Notes under the pieces: model-generated
Databases searched by the model: none
Told to the model about the DNA's origin: nothing
What the model saw: the letters and a program-made list of their open reading frames with translations, nothing else
Source: a virus
Virus record (IMG/VR): IMGVR_UViG_3300045283_000155
Coordinates: 1 to 50,458 of that record
Length of the DNA stretch: 50,458 nt
Reading direction: 5' to 3' (one strand)
Program-made: the position numbers and the translations under genes
Part shown: positions 15,576 through 22,086 of the stretch, piece by piece
How the letters are laid out: every line of letters starts with the position of its first letter
Numbering within the stretch: the stretch's first letter is position 1

Positions 15576-15965
15576 TCACTTTGCACGCTCCTGCCGATGT
15601 CCCCAATCCATCTGCCAACCGTCACAGGTCTCATCGCTGCAGTTGCAGGGGATCCCGTAGAGGCCCAGCTCGTGAAGCTGTTCGCCGGTCAGCCCGGAAC
15701 GTTCGGCGTAGCCCCGCTCGAACTCGTCAAGAGTCATCTGCTGGTCTGGTCTGGGCTCAAGCGCTTTGACACGACTTAGCGGTGAAAGGGACAGGTACAA
15801 GCATGCGTGACCGTCCCAGGCTTGGACGGCTGCTTGCGCTGCGTTCGTATCGTGCGACGCTTCCCATTCCGGGCCATACGTTTCGCTGTTCCATCCGCAG
15901 GAGCAGTAGGCCGTGTAATGGGTGCCGTAGCGGACGTCTAGTTCCAGTTGGTGGGTGGTTGTCAT
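15576..15965 (-). CDS. Hypothetical zinc-site protein, first gene of the leftward operon
   Basis: 129 residues from ATG 15965, which lies 7 bases after the -10 box and is therefore probably leaderless; an upstream ATG at 15977 lies inside the -10 box. Contains YCSCGW near the start and CNCSDETCDGW near the end, typical of actinophage zinc-binding small proteins. Under direct control of the 15-bp operator in its promoter. Function unknown. Confidence 0.7.
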   Translation of the reverse strand: MTTTHQLELDVRYGTHYTAYCSCGWNSETYGPEWEASHDTNAAQAAVQAWDGHACLYLSLSPLSRVKALEPRPDQQMTLDEFERGYAERSGLTGEQLHELGLYGIPCNCSDETCDGWQMDWGHRQERAK

Positions 15966-16002
15966 AGCAGCAAACATATGCGCTCAGCGCATGCGGTGTC
16001 AA
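15965..16002 (-). promoter_or_regulatory. Leftward early promoter PL with operator in the spacer
   Basis: Reading leftward: TTGACA (16002-15997), 18-base spacer, TATGTT (15978-15973), then 7 bases to ATG. The spacer contains the perfect palindrome ATGCGCT-C-AGCGCAT (15978-15992). A bound repressor would block polymerase. Confidence 0.8.
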
Positions 16003-16009
16003 GGGGAAG
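15980..16009. repeat. 30-bp direct repeat, copy 1
   Basis: Contains the operator plus the TGTCAAGGGGAAG element (a leftward -35 box in reverse). Matches 16134-16163 with a single mismatch at the 17th base. Confidence 0.85.
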
Positions 16010-16016
16010 ACAGGCA

Positions 16017-16060
16017 TGTCCCGGCTCGCTCAACCCGCAAAAGTCAGCCGAGCCGGGACA
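16017..16060. other. 12-bp inverted repeat in the intergenic region
   Basis: TGTCCCGGCTCG (16017-16028) pairs perfectly with CGAGCCGGGACA (16049-16060) across a 20-base loop. A second small hairpin CCCC-AAA-GGGG follows near 16067-16077. May be a protein-binding site, a transcript hairpin or part of attP. No gene is evident between 15966 and 16213. Confidence 0.6.
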
Positions 16061-16100
16061 CCCACACCCCAAAGGGGCAACCTGAGTAAACCAGCGATGT

Positions 16101-16135
16101 CAAGGGGAAGGAAACACACTAGGCACCGCCAGGGC
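16101..16135. repeat. Copy of the integrase 3' end (35 bp)
   Basis: Ungapped match (29 of 35) to 16553-16587, which encodes the last residues of integrase (LAVPSVFPSP). The same last residues and stop are also readable leftward here, so this is a duplicated gene end. The two copies are direct repeats flanking the two genes at 16214 and 16416. Confidence 0.8.
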
Positions 16136-16163
16136 GCTCAGCGCATGCGATGTCAAGGGGAAG
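16134..16163. repeat. 30-bp direct repeat, copy 2
   Basis: Second copy of operator plus TGTCAAGGGGAAG. Here the palindrome is less complete (GCGCT-C-AGCGCAT) and no convincing leftward -10 follows TTGACA. A third partial copy (GCGATGTCAAGGGGAAG) is at 16094-16110. Possible integrase arm sites or duplicated operators. Confidence 0.75.
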
Positions 16164-16178
16164 TACCAAAGATAGTGT

Positions 16179-16214
16179 TTGACACAACGTCCGTAGTGTG
16201 CAACACTACAGGTA
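16179..16214 (+). promoter_or_regulatory. Promoter and palindromic operator of the RHH cassette
   Basis: TTGACA at 16179, 17-base spacer, weak -10 AACACT at 16202, ATG six bases later (leaderless layout). The inverted repeat GTAGTGT-GCA-ACACTAC (16193-16209) covers the -10 region, where autoregulating ribbon-helix-helix proteins bind. Confidence 0.6.
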
Positions 16215-16423
16215 TGACAACGAGTAAGGTGATAGCCGAAGCTCGGCGGCTGGATGCGAAATGGCGCGAAGCGTTCGCGCGGCAGCAGGCAAACGACACG
16301 CCGCAGCGAGCACGGGCCGAAGCTGAGACTTGGAACGCACTGCGCGACGGCCGGGCATCTCTTGGGCTGTGTCTTGACCCGTATTGCTTCTACAACTATC
16401 CGTGCCCAGCGCACGATGCCTAG
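16214..16423 (+). CDS. Hypothetical small protein of the RHH cassette
   Basis: 69 residues from ATG 16214, likely leaderless. An N-terminal charged helix (SKVIAEARRLDAKWREAFAR) and a Cys-rich end (LCLDPYCFYNYPCPAHDA) that could bind metal. Overlaps the ribbon-helix-helix gene by 8 bases. The pair resembles a small autoregulated operon such as toxin-antitoxin, but no toxin fold is recognised. Confidence 0.65.
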   Translation: MTTSKVIAEARRLDAKWREAFARQQANDTPQRARAEAETWNALRDGRASLGLCLDPYCFYNYPCPAHDA

Positions 16424-16592
16424 GCCGGGTCCGCGGATGCCGCTCATCGGTATCCGCCTCGACCCCGAACTAGTCGCGAAGATTGATGAGGCGGCCGCCA
16501 TCGAGGGCAAGTCGCGGTCTGAAGTGGTGCGGGACATCCTCACCGAACGATTCACGGGGAAGGAAATACGGACGGCACCGCCAGGGCTGTGA
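16416..16592 (+). CDS. Ribbon-helix-helix DNA-binding protein
   Basis: 58 residues. IGIRLDPELVAKIDEAAAIEG supplies the beta strand and first helix, KSRSEVVRDILTERF the turn and second helix: an Arc/CopG fold. Expected to bind as a dimer to a palindrome, most simply the GTAGTGT inverted repeat in its own promoter. Its last 41 bases overlap the 3' end of the convergent integrase gene, and its C-terminal tail is encoded by the 35-bp duplicated segment. Confidence 0.8.
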   Translation: MPRPGPRMPLIGIRLDPELVAKIDEAAAIEGKSRSEVVRDILTERFTGKEIRTAPPGL

Positions 16593-17448
16593 TCGCCTCC
16601 AGGAAACCGGCCGTCCCCGCCGAATCCAACTGCACATACCCCCTAGTTGTGTCCACCGACGAGTGTCCCATCACCTGCGCCACCAGAAACGGATCCCGCG
16701 TCCTCCCGTACAACGCTGTGCCGAACCGGTGCCGCAGGGTGTGCGCCGTGTGATCTATCCCCAAACTGTGCAAATGCTTGTTGATGCGTTCGGAGACACG
16801 ACCCGCGCTCGGTGCACCGGGGCCGCCGTCCATGCGTTGAAATAGTGGTCCGCGCCTCGGCATACCCGCCTCGAGCAGCTCCCCGAGCACCCGAGCCGGC
16901 AATGGCACGATTCGCACTTTGCCGCCTTTCCCGTAGATCCGCATCGCCGTCGGCGGGCCCATGTCGATCATCTCGCGGGTGAGTGCCGCTATCTCCATAC
17001 ACCGGAGTCCACAGAAGGCGGCGAGGCTGATCCAGGCCCGTTCCGGTTGCCCCGCGGTTTCGATTGCTAACGCAACGTCCCCGTCAGCCATCGGCCTCGG
17101 CAGGTGCTGGCGGATGTGCTGCGGCCGGACGAGGGCGATGGTCGGGTCGTCGCGGCGGTGCCTTGCGGTGGCCACCCACCGGATGTACTGCCCGACGTGA
17201 ACGACTTCGTTGTGCATGCTGGCGGCGGTCAGATGAAACAGTCCCATCTGCCATACCTCCAATTGTTCGCGGGTGAGGTGGGCGACGGGTTGGCCGATGA
17301 TGCGGCGGGCCCGCATGACGGCGAGGCGTCGTTCCCGGATATATCGGGGCCGTTGGTTACGGAGTCGTAGATGGTCGAGGTGCAGAGGCAGCAGTGGCTC
17401 TGAATCCATCGAGGCAAGCTCCCGTGGTCGTCGTTGAGTTCCGGGCAC
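16552..17448 (-). CDS. int: Tyrosine integrase
   Basis: 298 residues; catalyses site-specific recombination between attP and a host attB. An N-terminal SAM-like DNA-binding domain (residues 20-105) precedes the catalytic domain with Arg149 (CGLRCME), Lys177 (GKGGKVR), His236-x-x-Arg239 (HTLRHRFG), His262 (GHSS) and Tyr271 (TTRGYVQ): the complete set. Short, XerC/D-like, without an obvious arm-binding domain. GTG start at 17448 with AGGAG upstream; an ATG at residue 14 is an alternative. Half-operators overlap its leader, suggesting repressor control. Its 3' end is duplicated 450 bp away. Confidence 0.93.
   Translation of the reverse strand: MPGTQRRPRELASMDSEPLLPLHLDHLRLRNQRPRYIRERRLAVMRARRIIGQPVAHLTREQLEVWQMGLFHLTAASMHNEVVHVGQYIRWVATARHRRDDPTIALVRPQHIRQHLPRPMADGDVALAIETAGQPERAWISLAAFCGLRCMEIAALTREMIDMGPPTAMRIYGKGGKVRIVPLPARVLGELLEAGMPRRGPLFQRMDGGPGAPSAGRVSERINKHLHSLGIDHTAHTLRHRFGTALYGRTRDPFLVAQVMGHSSVDTTRGYVQLDSAGTAGFLEAITALAVPSVFPSP
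16553..16587. repeat. Integrase 3'-end direct repeat, in-gene copy
   Basis: Partner of 16101-16135. Encodes the integrase C-terminus leftward and the C-terminal tail of the RHH protein rightward. A candidate recombination or att-core segment. Confidence 0.75.
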
Positions 17449-17451
17449 TTT

Positions 17452-17471
17452 ATGCGCTCCTCACATGCGCT
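17452..17471. promoter_or_regulatory. Tandem operator half-sites before integrase
   Basis: ATGCGCT occurs twice (17452-17458 and 17465-17471), 13 bp apart, immediately upstream of the integrase start. Each equals one arm of the 15-bp operator palindrome. Confidence 0.6.
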
Positions 17472-17524
17472 GGCTACCGCTACTCGGCGGTAACATGTGA
17501 ACGGCATGTGGTCCAGGGCACGGA

Positions 17525-17565
17525 AAGGGGCGGACCTATTACTGCCCAGAGGTGGTCCGCCCCTT
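17525..17565. terminator. Long hairpin upstream of integrase
   Basis: Perfect 12-bp stem AAGGGGCGGACC/GGTCCGCCCCTT with a 17-base loop, followed rightward by CCCCCTTAT. It can insulate integrase from transcription arriving from the repressor side, or be part of attP. The interval 17449-17634 holds no gene. Confidence 0.6.
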
Positions 17566-17634
17566 CCCCCTTATCCCCGGACCGGCCGGGGGGACTCGGC
17601 CCGGGGGGCTCATACCCGCCCCAGGGGTGATGCT

Positions 17635-17877
17635 CTAGACGATTTCTCGCTTGCGCTGAGCACCTAGCCGATCAAGTGCACGTTCGAATTGCACCCAAGC
17701 CCACGCGAGGGCAACCCCTGCCTGGGCCGCTTCTACGAATGGCTCAGAGCCTGCGAGGTCTACTGGCAGCTCTACGGTCACACTCTGAGGAGCGTTCATA
17801 GTTGGATCCTGTGTTGCTTCATCTCGCGCGAATGCCAGCAGTTGCATAGCCATGTGCCGTCGAACGACGCGTGCCAA
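17635..17877 (-). CDS. Hypothetical protein between integrase and repressor
   Basis: 80 residues from TTG 17877; a shorter start at ATG 17799 (AGGA upstream) would give MNAPQSVTVELPVDLAG and 54 residues. Contains a helical, Ala-rich region (EAAQAGVALAWAWVQFERAL). Not recognisable as an excisionase. Leftward, probably co-transcribed with the repressor. Confidence 0.55.
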   Translation of the reverse strand: MARVVRRHMAMQLLAFARDEATQDPTMNAPQSVTVELPVDLAGSEPFVEAAQAGVALAWAWVQFERALDRLGAQRKREIV

Positions 17878-17936
17878 AGCCAGAAACGTGGGAAGCTCAA
17901 GAAGCTCCGATGTGCAGTCATTTGGGCCCCGTCTCT

Positions 17937-18296
17937 CTAGGCGATGCGGATGGCCGCCGGCGCTGCCCCTGGCGGGGAGTGCGACTGGGTGTGCGGCACG
18001 ACGTTAGCGTCGCTGTGCGACATACAAAGGTATGTCGCATTGTCCTTCGCTCGGCTCATTACCTGGGTGATGTCCTCATCCATGTAGTCCGCCACCACCA
18101 TCAGGGTGGCGGCGTCGATCGGCACCTTCCCGGACAGCCGGCGGGATATCCACGACGGGTCGGTTACGCCGATGGCGCGCATAAGATCTTGCTGCAGGAT
18201 CCGCTTGCGTGCCATCGTGGCCCGCAGCTCAGCCGCTATCGCCTGCTGCCACTGGTCTCGCGTCAACCTCTTGTGAGGTGCTCGGCGTCTTGCCAT
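17937..18296 (-). CDS. Immunity repressor, Cro/CI-type helix-turn-helix
   Basis: 119 residues from ATG 18296, which is 7 bases after its -10 box (leaderless). LQQDLMRAIGVTDPSWISRR, then LSGKVPIDAATLMVVADYM, is a clear HTH_3-type DNA-binding domain spanning about residues 33-80. The C-terminus is Pro/Ala-rich and lacks a LexA-type peptidase, so induction would not use RecA self-cleavage. A perfect copy of the 15-bp operator lies in its own promoter, implying autoregulation. It faces the divergent Cro-like gene. Confidence 0.8.
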   Translation of the reverse strand: MARRRAPHKRLTRDQWQQAIAAELRATMARKRILQQDLMRAIGVTDPSWISRRLSGKVPIDAATLMVVADYMDEDITQVMSRAKDNATYLCMSHSDANVVPHTQSHSPPGAAPAAIRIA

Positions 18297-18331
18297 GTGA
18301 ACAAGAATATGCGGTGACCGCATGTTGTCAA
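18297..18331 (-). promoter_or_regulatory. Repressor promoter with operator
   Basis: Leftward TTGACA (18331-18326), 16-base spacer, TATTCT (18309-18304), then 7 bases to ATG. The perfect palindrome ATGCGGT-G-ACCGCAT (18309-18323) fills the spacer. Confidence 0.8.
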
Positions 18332-18373
18332 CAGCCAATCGTTTGCTCTGAGCGCAAACACACCGTACTTGGC

Positions 18374-18410
18374 TTGCACACATGCGGTTAGCGCATGTAC
18401 GGTCCGCACG
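18374..18410 (+). promoter_or_regulatory. Rightward early promoter PR with operator
   Basis: TTGCAC (18374-18379), 18-base spacer, TACGGT (18398-18403), then 6 bases to the GTG start. The operator ATGCGGT-T-AGCGCAT (18382-18396, one asymmetric base pair) fills the spacer. Drives the long early operon. Confidence 0.75.
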
Positions 18411-18844
18411 TGGCCGGAACTTGTCGAGTTGAAGGATGTCAGCGGCCGAGCCGTTCCCGTGGCTGGTGCGACGCCCACTACCGGCGATGGGAGAGGAACG
18501 GAGACCCAGGTCCCGCGCTGATAGGACCGGCACACCGCTACGACGGCTTGCAGGTTGAGGCAGCCAGGGTTCTCGGTATCCACCAGTCCGGTATCAGCCG
18601 GAGGATGCGCGGCGAGACCGCGTGGCGGGTCAACGAGCTGGATCTACTCGCCCAGGAACTGAACGTATCTTTGGACCAGCTGCTCAGGGTCGAGCCGAGC
18701 GTGAGAAGCAGGGAAGACAGGGTTTCAGCGGCACCTTCTACGGGGGTGCGCCGCGGGCAGACCTCGGCTGGTCCCGTCCCTCTCCCTGAGCAGCCTCAAC
18801 CTGATCTTAACGGCCGTGGCAAACGCCGAAAGGCCACACCGTGA
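18410..18844 (+). CDS. Cro-like regulator: zinc motif plus helix-turn-helix
   Basis: 144 residues from the leaderless GTG at 18410 (ATG 18395 would lie in the operator and before transcription starts). CRVEGCQRPSRSRGWCDAHY is a four-ligand zinc knuckle also seen at HNH-type actinophage proteins; EAARVLGIHQSGISRRMRG is a helix-turn-helix. The C-terminus is disordered and basic (NGRGKRRKATP). First gene of the rightward early operon and opposite the repressor, so most simply a Cro-type antirepressor of the same operators. Confidence 0.75.
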   Translation: MAGTCRVEGCQRPSRSRGWCDAHYRRWERNGDPGPALIGPAHRYDGLQVEAARVLGIHQSGISRRMRGETAWRVNELDLLAQELNVSLDQLLRVEPSVRSREDRVSAAPSTGVRRGQTSAGPVPLPEQPQPDLNGRGKRRKATP

Positions 18845-19515
18845 CCCGGCCACGTCTACTGGATCTGTTCTGCGGCGCTGGCGGTGCCGCGATGGGATAC
18901 CACCGCGCTGGGTTTGATGTCGTCGGCGTTGACAACCGGCCGCAGCCGCATTACCCATTTGAATTCCATCAGCTAGACGCCTTAGAAGTTCTGCACTGGG
19001 TGATTGACCCCGTAACCGCAACAGGGCAGTACATCACGGGAGACTGGGACGCCATTCACGCGTCACCGCCTTGTCAAGACCACGTGCGGGCACCCGGGCC
19101 GGCAGCCAAACATGGAACCGGGTGGATGCTGGCTGCCACTCGAGACCGACTCCTCGCCCAAAGCTTGCCTTGGGTCATCGAGAACGTGCCCGGCGCGCCG
19201 ATGCGGTCCGACTACAAACTCTGCGGTTGCATGTTCGGGCTACGGAAACTGAAGCGCGAACGATGGTTTGAGACGTCATGGCATGCGTTTGATCTGCGGC
19301 AACCCTGTAACCATCCAGAGCCGGTCATCAGTGTCACCGGCACCGGCACGCCGACCGGAACTTGGAAGGTCTACGGCTCGCTTCGCACCGCTGACTTTGG
19401 TGCTGTGCTTGGCATTGACTGGATGAATCGCGAGGAACTATCCCAGGCCATCCCGCCCGCCTACACCCAGCTCATCGGTGAACAGTTACTCGCCCACCTG
19501 AAGTTACCCGTGTAA
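18841..19515 (+). CDS. dcm: DNA cytosine-5 methyltransferase
   Basis: 224 residues, GTG start with GTGA overlap. Motif I LLDLFCGAGGAAMGYHRAGF binds AdoMet; motif IV ASPPCQDH has the catalytic Cys; motif VI is VIENVPGAP. Shorter than typical Dcm enzymes, with a reduced target-recognition region, as is usual for actinophage versions. No partner endonuclease is present, so it likely protects phage DNA from host restriction. Confidence 0.88.
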   Translation: MTRPRLLDLFCGAGGAAMGYHRAGFDVVGVDNRPQPHYPFEFHQLDALEVLHWVIDPVTATGQYITGDWDAIHASPPCQDHVRAPGPAAKHGTGWMLAATRDRLLAQSLPWVIENVPGAPMRSDYKLCGCMFGLRKLKRERWFETSWHAFDLRQPCNHPEPVISVTGTGTPTGTWKVYGSLRTADFGAVLGIDWMNREELSQAIPPAYTQLIGEQLLAHLKLPV

Positions 19516-19573
19516 GCGGCGGCGTCATGCGCTGCCACGACGCCGCCAACCGAACCTACGAAGGAGGTTCGCA

Positions 19574-19834
19574 ATGACCGATCCTACCGAAACCACCCGC
19601 GCAAGACACCGTGTTGATCCGATGCGGCCAGCCAACCCACGCGCCGACGAAATCGTGCACCACTACCTGCAGGAACACCCAGACCCGGACCCGGTGGACA
19701 CCGACCGTAAAGGCCGCAACCTGTTCGCCGGTTTGATCCTCTTCGTGGTTGGTCTCATCGGGGTCTGCATTGTCGCCGCTTTGTTCGCTGGGTTCACATG
19801 GTTGGTGCTGTTTCTCACCGGGAACATTTCGTGA
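19574..19834 (+). CDS. Small membrane protein
   Basis: 86 residues with AAGGAGG upstream. Polar N-terminal 50 residues (MTDPTETTRARHRVDPMRPA), then two adjoining hydrophobic segments (NLFAGLILFVVGLIGVCIV and ALFAGFTWLVLFL). Early-operon membrane protein of unknown function; overlaps the next gene as GTGA. Confidence 0.65.
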   Translation: MTDPTETTRARHRVDPMRPANPRADEIVHHYLQEHPDPDPVDTDRKGRNLFAGLILFVVGLIGVCIVAALFAGFTWLVLFLTGNIS

Positions 19835-20049
19835 CCAGGAAGGAGGTGTCGGGTGATGCAGCCCCGCTGCTTCGGCGGGTATCGGATCGGGTCGGAAGTG
19901 AGGCCGACCCGATCCACCCACTCCTCATCGCACTGGCCTGTTTCGGCGCCGCGTGGGGGACTGTGGATCTCATGATCGGGTTGATCATTGCCGCCAGCGC
20001 GATCGTGTTGTGCCTGTGCGTCCTTTACGCCCTGGACCACCTGCGATGA
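19831..20049 (+). CDS. Small membrane protein
   Basis: 72 residues from GTG 19831. After a polar start (VTRKEVSGDAAPLLRRVSDR), two membrane helices (HPLLIALACFGAAWGTV and MIGLIIAASAIVLCLCVLY). Forms a pair with the preceding membrane gene. Unknown function. Confidence 0.6.
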   Translation: MTRKEVSGDAAPLLRRVSDRVGSEADPIHPLLIALACFGAAWGTVDLMIGLIIAASAIVLCLCVLYALDHLR

Positions 20050-20240
20050 GCATCGACCAGGAGCGCCTGGGCCTACTTGCCGCCCGTGTCCGCGAGACAG
20101 ACACCGAATTTGAACATCTACTAACTACCTACGAAAAAGACGCTAGGCCTAGGCATCTTCATTCAGAGATAGGCGAGGCATGGGAGGCGCACATGCGTTC
20201 GCGCGATGCGCTCCTGCGATACGTAATGGAGAACGTCTAA
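20046..20240 (+). CDS. Hypothetical small helical protein
   Basis: 64 residues, ATGA overlap. Strongly helical and acidic (DQERLGLLAARVRETDTEFE). No known domain. Confidence 0.6.
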   Translation: MSIDQERLGLLAARVRETDTEFEHLLTTYEKDARPRHLHSEIGEAWEAHMRSRDALLRYVMENV

Positions 20241-20350
20241 TGAGTCGCTGTGCGGTTTTCGACACAACGTTCGGTATCTTCTTCCTCCTATCGCTGCCAG
20301 CGATTATCACGGGGATCGTTGAGGGAATCGTTTGGCTGGTGAACCGATGA
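20240..20350 (+). CDS. 36-residue membrane peptide
   Basis: MSRCAVFDTTFGIFFLLSLP and a second hydrophobic stretch ending WLVNR. Starts on the last base of the preceding stop codon (TAATG) and its stop overlaps the next gene. Position between overlapping genes supports translation; function unknown. Confidence 0.5.
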   Translation: MSRCAVFDTTFGIFFLLSLPAIITGIVEGIVWLVNR

Positions 20351-20451
20351 TGCGGGCCGAAGCTGCGGCCACCGCCGGCCTGGTCGGGTTGGTGTGTTTC
20401 GGGGCCGCGATTGTGTTGCTCCGCAAAGCCGTACAGGAGGCCACCTCATGA
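20347..20451 (+). CDS. 34-residue membrane peptide
   Basis: MMRAEAAATAGLVGLVCFG followed by AAIVLLRKAV: one membrane helix with a basic end. Overlaps both neighbours by 4 bases. Unknown function. Confidence 0.5.
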   Translation: MMRAEAAATAGLVGLVCFGAAIVLLRKAVQEATS

Positions 20452-20639
20452 CGCTAGATGAAGCGCGTCAAGCGATCGGGCGGAAGGTCGTCTATTGGCC
20501 GCCGGGACCAGCAAGGCCCTTCGTTCTAGCCGAAGAAGGCGTGATCACGTCCGTTAATGACAGCTACGTGTTCGTCCGCTACGGCTCATATGCCGGGTCC
20601 GCGGCCACGAACGCGGAGAACCTGGAGTTCATCTCATGA
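20448..20639 (+). CDS. Hypothetical small beta protein
   Basis: 63 residues, with GTACAGGAGG upstream. MTLDEARQAIGRKVVYWPPG, then EEGVITSVNDSYVFVRYG: an SH3-like small barrel pattern common in actinophage early genes. No function assigned. Confidence 0.65.
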   Translation: MTLDEARQAIGRKVVYWPPGPARPFVLAEEGVITSVNDSYVFVRYGSYAGSAATNAENLEFIS

Positions 20640-20857
20640 TCACGATGCAGCTCACCCCGCAAGATATCGCCGACGCCAAAAAGGTCATCGACGACGCCGA
20701 TTTGACCGGGCCGCAAGCGAAAATGCTGTACGACGCCCTATATCGGGCGCAGGCGAAGGTCGGTACCACGTATGAGATGGTGCCGGCACGTCGGGGTAGG
20801 CGTCCGTTGTGGGGGTTGCGGGCTGCCCGGAAACAACTCGGCAGCGGACCGTCATGA
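20636..20857 (+). CDS. Hypothetical small protein
   Basis: 73 residues, ATGA overlap. Helical (LTPQDIADAKKVIDDADLTG), then a basic C-terminus (PARRGRRPLWGLRAARKQ) that could contact nucleic acid. Unknown. Confidence 0.6.
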   Translation: MITMQLTPQDIADAKKVIDDADLTGPQAKMLYDALYRAQAKVGTTYEMVPARRGRRPLWGLRAARKQLGSGPS

Positions 20858-21150
20858 CTGGTCAGTTCGTGAGCGCAGCCGTACCCGGTCAACGGGACCT
20901 ACGGTTTTCCGCTGAGGACGTCTGCGAGATGGCTGGGGTCACCTACCGGCAGTTGGACCATTGGATCCGCAACAACCATCTTCAAGGCGATCACCTTAAA
21001 GACTTGGGGTCAGGGCATCCCCGCAGCTTCAGCCTGTCCGATCTTGTTGAAATCGCGGTGATGCAGGCGCTGACCGATGTCGGATTCCGGGTAAGCGTCG
21101 CAGCCCGTTTGGCATCAGCGGAACGCCGGCCGCATTGGGAGTCAGCATGA
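20854..21150 (+). CDS. MerR-type helix-turn-helix protein (possible excisionase or regulator)
   Basis: 98 residues. FSAEDVCEMAGVTYRQLDHW is the winged-helix start of the MerR superfamily (VTYRQLDHWIR signature), followed by SFSLSDLVEIAVMQAL. Short MerR-like proteins of this kind act in phages as excisionases or early regulators. In the early operon, away from integrase; which role applies is not decided by sequence. Confidence 0.75.
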   Translation: MTGQFVSAAVPGQRDLRFSAEDVCEMAGVTYRQLDHWIRNNHLQGDHLKDLGSGHPRSFSLSDLVEIAVMQALTDVGFRVSVAARLASAERRPHWESA

Positions 21151-21314
21151 CAACCGAGCAAGCGTGGCACCAACTGCTGACAGCTAGAGGCCATTTGTTC
21201 GAAGTGGCCGAATTCGGCAAATACACGTGTGAACATTGTCAGTTAACTGTGTCATGGCTGTTTGAGCCTGAGCGTATATCGGACTGTTCCCTCAACCCCG
21301 AGGTGCTGCGATGA
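21147..21314 (+). CDS. Hypothetical small protein with Cys pair
   Basis: 55 residues. MTTEQAWHQLLTARGHLF, then YTCEHCQLTVSW: a CxxC half zinc site, plus SDCSL. Overlaps both neighbours. Unknown. Confidence 0.55.
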   Translation: MTTEQAWHQLLTARGHLFEVAEFGKYTCEHCQLTVSWLFEPERISDCSLNPEVLR

Positions 21315-21406
21315 AACGGCTGTGGGTGTGGCTGCGCCGCCAATTCTCGCTCACTGCGCTGCTTGGTGCGTGTGACCGCGGACCCACCCGGACATCCGAT
21401 GACTGA
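21311..21406 (+). CDS. 31-residue hypothetical peptide
   Basis: MKRLWVWLRRQFSLTALLG and a short polar end. Amphipathic or membrane-associated. Four-base overlap upstream and 8-base overlap downstream; real but marginal. Confidence 0.4.
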   Translation: MKRLWVWLRRQFSLTALLGACDRGPTRTSDD

Positions 21407-21821
21407 CCCGCTACCCGCCGCGACACGTTGCCTGCTCGAGGACATCGCGGCGGGTAAGGATCCGTTTCTGATGATGTTTCAAGGTCGAGCACAAGACGAG
21501 TTGGCGAAGTATCCGAGGTCGCAGCCCGAACCAGCATGGTTGCAGGGCGACGTGGTGCTCTGGCATGACATGGCCTGGAGACGCCGAGGAGACGATTGGG
21601 TACGCCTCAACGACAATCACACTACGGGTGATTACGCCCCTGGGTTCTCCGCTGAGGCTGACTTGATTGCTCGTGGTGGTCGGCGGGTGTATCCGCCACG
21701 ATTCGCCGAACACGCCTCATGGCTACGGCGGATAGCCGCCGCCAACTTCGACAAGTACGAAGAGCCATACAAGAAGCTGCATCGTATCGCCGCTGACCTG
21801 GCCGGTGACACCGATGCCTGA
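21399..21821 (+). CDS. Hypothetical protein
   Basis: 140 residues from ATG 21399; a GTG at 21363 would extend into the preceding peptide gene. Contains QGDVVLWHDMAWRRRGDDWV and a helical C-terminus (YEEPYKKLHRIAADLAG). Mixed composition, no recognised domain. Confidence 0.65.
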   Translation: MTDPLPAATRCLLEDIAAGKDPFLMMFQGRAQDELAKYPRSQPEPAWLQGDVVLWHDMAWRRRGDDWVRLNDNHTTGDYAPGFSAEADLIARGGRRVYPPRFAEHASWLRRIAAANFDKYEEPYKKLHRIAADLAGDTDA

Positions 21822-22086
21822 CCTCGACACCAGCCGCTGTCTCACCGACGGGAACCTGACCATCTGCCTCGGTCCCAAAATGCGGGTGGTTAAAGAAGAA
21901 CGGCAGGAACCGATCTGGTGCTTCGGGGAACGTCGCCGCGTCGGCGGCGTGCACCAACTGTGGTCACCGGTCGGCATGTCCTACTACGACCCCCACTGGT
22001 CCTACACATGCGATGGCTGCGGTGATGACCGGCGCCTCGGCTTCGGCCGTGTCTGGATGTGGGATGAGGAGTACGCCGATGCCTGA
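21814..22086 (+). CDS. Hypothetical zinc-site protein
   Basis: 90 residues. Starts MPDLDTS, the same seven residues as the next gene. Ends with TCDGCGDD and RLGFGRVWMWDEEYADA; the CxxC suggests metal binding. Overlaps neighbours by 8 bases on both sides. Confidence 0.6.
   Translation: MPDLDTSRCLTDGNLTICLGPKMRVVKEERQEPIWCFGERRRVGGVHQLWSPVGMSYYDPHWSYTCDGCGDDRRLGFGRVWMWDEEYADA

Noticed and set aside
16100-16555. Leftward 151-codon frame ending like integrase
   Set aside because: Only its last ten codons match integrase, through the 35-bp duplication; the rest is antisense to the RHH cassette.
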